The notes below the pieces were generated by a model. The model worked only from the letters and a program-made list of their open reading frames with translations. It had not been told where the DNA came from and did no database searches. From positions 47,147-111,146 of the forward strand of contig JBCDBR010000009.1 of assembly GCA_039183205.1 (NCBI GenBank): a stretch of DNA of 64,000 nt, given 5' to 3'. The position numbers and the translations under genes are program-made. The stretch is from HKCCE3408 sp039183205 (GTDB taxonomy: Bacteria; Pseudomonadota; Alphaproteobacteria; Rhodobacterales; Rhodobacteraceae). Positions 62,012 to 64,000 of the stretch are shown here, one piece after another. Position 1 is the first letter of the stretch. The number at the start of each line of letters is the position of its first letter.

Positions 62012-62881
62012 TTACGTCCCCGCGCCCGCGATATCGCGCAGGGCGTTGCCCAACAAATTGGCCGACAGAACCGACAGAAAAATCAATGCGGCCGGTCCCA
62101 GCAACAGCCACGGAGCGAGGGCGAAGAACAGGCGCGAATCGGCCAAAAGCGCGCCCCACTCCGCATGGGGCGGTTGGACCCCGAGGCCCAGGAAGGAAAA
62201 GCCTGAAATCACACTGATCATAAGGCCCAATTGCAGCGTCGCGAAAATGCCCAACTGAAGGGCCACCCCTGGCAATACGTGGCCCAAGATGATCCGCCAT
62301 CGCGGGATGCCCGCCATCTGAGCAGCCAGGACATGGGGCAATCGGCTGGCGCCAAGCGACAGCGCGCGCGCTAGTCGCGCGTAATACGCCCATTCCGCGA
62401 TGATCATGGCAATCAAAAGGTTGAAGAGGCCTGGACCGAGCAATCCAAGAACGGCAAATCCCAAGACAAGCGGCGGCATTGTCATCGCCACATCGACAAC
62501 GCGCATGATCACGATATCCGTAATGCCGCGCGCCAATCCCGCCAAGGTGCCCAAGCAAAGACCGATGAAGAAGACCGCCGACAGGGCCAGCACGGCTGCT
62601 CCGATGGATCGTTGCGCGCCGTCCATCACGCGGCTGAACATATCTCGTCCCGTCGAATCCGTGCCGAAAAGGTGGGTTACACTTGGAGGCTGTAGCGCAT
62701 TTGCATAATTTGGCACATCCGGTGGATGCGGCGTCCAAAACACACCTGTGACGGCAAAAGCGACCAGAAATGTCGCGAGGATCAAACCGGTATGGCCAGA
62801 CCGATGCCGCCAAAGGCGCAGCAGCAACCGCCGTTCATGTATTGGCCCGATCTCTGCCCGGCTGAGAGCAAGGCCGGTCAT
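62012..62881 (-). CDS. ABC transporter permease, DppC/NikC-type
   Basis: 289 aa. N-terminal helix GHTGLILATFLVAFAVTGVFW, followed by HLFGTDSTGRDMFSRVMDGAQRSIGAAVLALSAVFFIGLCLGTLAG (classical DppC motif), the EAA loop YARLARALSLGASRLPHVLAAQMAG, and a C-terminal SVISGFSFLGLGVQPPHAEWGALL. ATG 62881 overlaps the DppB-type stop (ATGA). It forms the pore together with the DppB-type permease. Confidence 0.92.
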   Translation of the reverse strand: MTGLALSRAEIGPIHERRLLLRLWRHRSGHTGLILATFLVAFAVTGVFWTPHPPDVPNYANALQPPSVTHLFGTDSTGRDMFSRVMDGAQRSIGAAVLALSAVFFIGLCLGTLAGLARGITDIVIMRVVDVAMTMPPLVLGFAVLGLLGPGLFNLLIAMIIAEWAYYARLARALSLGASRLPHVLAAQMAGIPRWRIILGHVLPGVALQLGIFATLQLGLMISVISGFSFLGLGVQPPHAEWGALLADSRLFFALAPWLLLGPAALIFLSVLSANLLGNALRDIAGAGT

Positions 62882-63849
62882 GTGTTTTGGCTCCGCAATC
62901 TTGGATCAAGGACCATGGCCACAAGATCAACCAAAAGCGATGCGACCACGTAGGACAGGGCGCCGATCAAGACGTAGCCTTGTATTACAGGATAGTTTCG
63001 CGCCGTTAGCGCTTCGAGCAGATAGGCGCCGAGACCCGGCCAAGTGAAGATTGCCTCAATCAGGGGCGTCCCGCCGATTAAGGCGCCGACGCTCATCCCG
63101 ATCGCGGTCAGAAACGGCAACAGCGCATTTGGCAGGGCGTGGCGCAGAAGGATGCGTCGTTCGGAGGCGCCCCTGGATCGGGCCACCTCGGCATATCCAC
63201 TGGCCATTCCTTGCAAGAGCCCTGCGCGCAGCAATTGCGTCCAGCTTGCGGCGCGGTCGAGCCCAACGATAAAAGCCGGGATCAAGGCGGCAGACCAAGA
63301 CGGTTCCGCCAAAACGCGGCCGACTTGGAACCCGACGACAACAAACGTAAGCGCCAAAAGCGCGAAGACAAACGTCGGCAACGCGGCGCCTATTTGGGTG
63401 TAAAGACGGATCAAACGATCCGGCCAGCGGTCGCGATAGGCCGCCGCGACTAAGGCCAGCAAAAGCGATAGCGTAATTGAGACAATAAGTGCCAGCCCAA
63501 GCAGCATCAGAGTTGCGGGCAAGCGCTCCATGATCTCTTGCGAAACCGGTGCCTGGCTGGTGAAGCTTTGCCCCAAATCGCCCTGAAAAACGCCGCCAAG
63601 CCAATTTATGAACTGAACTACCAGCGGGTCGTTCAGACCAAGTTGTTCTCGCGCAGCTTCGATCTCGGCAGCTGTCAAATCTTGCATGCCACGGGCAAGC
63701 AACACCCGCTCGGCGACGTCCCCTGGCGCCAAAGGCAAAAGCGCCCAGACAAAAACGCTGGCCGCCAAAGCGGTCAGCAGCGCTTGTCCGATCCGAATAA
63801 GCGCGGCGGCAAAAAGACCGCCACGCTCTACGATTTTGAACCGCGCCAT
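62878..63849 (-). CDS. ABC transporter permease, DppB/NikB-type
   Basis: 323 aa. Landmarks: a first helix (IRIGQALLTALAASVFVWALLPLAPGD), the periplasmic EQLGLNDPLVVQFINWLGGVFQGDLGQSFTSQAPVSQEIMERLPATLML (DppB family), the EAA loop QLLRAGLLQGMASGYAEVARSRGASERRILLRHALPNALLPFLTAIG and the final VASLLVDLVAMVLDPRLR. ATG 63849 overlaps the binding-protein stop (TGATG); other in-frame starts up to TTG 63888 are not needed. First permease of the operon. Confidence 0.92.
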   Translation of the reverse strand: MARFKIVERGGLFAAALIRIGQALLTALAASVFVWALLPLAPGDVAERVLLARGMQDLTAAEIEAAREQLGLNDPLVVQFINWLGGVFQGDLGQSFTSQAPVSQEIMERLPATLMLLGLALIVSITLSLLLALVAAAYRDRWPDRLIRLYTQIGAALPTFVFALLALTFVVVGFQVGRVLAEPSWSAALIPAFIVGLDRAASWTQLLRAGLLQGMASGYAEVARSRGASERRILLRHALPNALLPFLTAIGMSVGALIGGTPLIEAIFTWPGLGAYLLEALTARNYPVIQGYVLIGALSYVVASLLVDLVAMVLDPRLRSQNT

Positions 63850-64000
63850 CACTGGTTCGGTGCTGTGTCCCATTTGATGTGGTTCCAAGCGACCGCAGGC
63901 ACGTAATCCGACCAGTCGTCACTAACCAGCGCCCGTTCGATGAGGATCGTGGCATTAAAGACATAGGGGTCGTCTTCCACCAGGATCGTCTGGATTTCCC
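63849..64000 (-). CDS. ABC transporter substrate-binding protein, C-terminal end (truncated by window edge)
   Basis: The reading frame entering from the right edge encodes about 49 C-terminal residues (EIQTILVEDDPYVFNATILIERA, then SDDWSDYVPAVAWNHIKWDTAPNQ) and ends with TGA at 63849-63851, overlapping the permease ATG. The wording fits the end of a family-5 solute-binding protein (DppA/OppA/NikA type). The rest lies beyond the window. Confidence 0.75.
   Translation of the reverse strand, partial: EIQTILVEDDPYVFNATILIERALVSDDWSDYVPAVAWNHIKWDTAPNQ

Overview
The window looks like a chromosomal stretch of a Rhodobacteraceae (marine Roseobacter-type) alphaproteobacterium. The evidence is gene content and order: ihfB-lapA-trpF-trpB, a short PepSY-like protein next to a membrane-anchored LuxR-type HTH protein, a SelD fused to a flavoprotein domain, SitABCD behind a Mur/Fur-like box, TRAP transporters, and generally GC-rich coding with GTGA/ATGA overlaps. 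Genus cannot be read from the sequence alone.

Layout. 0-7.3 kb: truA tail, selD fusion and mnmH (selenium for tRNA wobble 2-selenouridine), a beta-hydroxyacid dehydrogenase, and pxpBCA (5-oxoprolinase). 7.4-15.2 kb: RND efflux pump (adaptor plus permease) and a sitABCD manganese/iron ABC importer. 15.2-18.4 kb: a decayed livF remnant, a DapA-like aldolase/lyase, and two glycosyltransferases. 18.6-22.5 kb: a four-gene two-component cluster (solute-binding sensor kinase, single-domain receiver, receiver-kinase, receiver with C-terminal extension). 22.8-28.1 kb: a class III aminotransferase, ihfB, lapA, trpF, an opposite-strand membrane protein and trpB. 28.2-29.7 kb: a module of two proteins with extreme Asp/Glu tails plus a membrane HTH regulator. 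29.7-40.4 kb: mostly housekeeping (DUF2237, DUF2332, pth, rplY, MFS, lldD-like, GGDEF, trpA, VOC, ychF, a lipoprotein hydrolase).

40.4-52.8 kb is accessory. A tRNA-Ser(GCU) is followed by small unknown genes that look like an integrated segment. Then comes a TRAP transporter divergent from a MarR regulator and a 1070-residue reductive dehalogenase fused to its own flavin/2Fe-2S reductase. Together these look like an uptake-and-dehalogenation unit for a halogenated aromatic acid or phenol. After an 830-bp gap follows the arsenate detoxification pair GAPDH-ArsJ, with no arsR beside it.

53.2-64 kb: a giant extracellular nuclease (RTX, two duplicated lamin-tail domains, ExeM-type nuclease), a CsoR/RcnR-type repressor with a near-perfect operator palindrome and the His-rich RcnA-type Ni/Co exporter it probably controls, and an ABC importer of the dipeptide/nickel class that runs off the window end.

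The most noteworthy unit is the self-sufficient reductive dehalogenase at 46434-49646 with its TRAP/MarR context. It keeps candidate catalytic Tyr, Lys and Arg residues, both 4Fe-4S motifs and an internal duplication. Second is the acidic-tail/PepSY/HTH module at 28.2-29.7 kb, whose tails are encoded by slippage-prone repeats.
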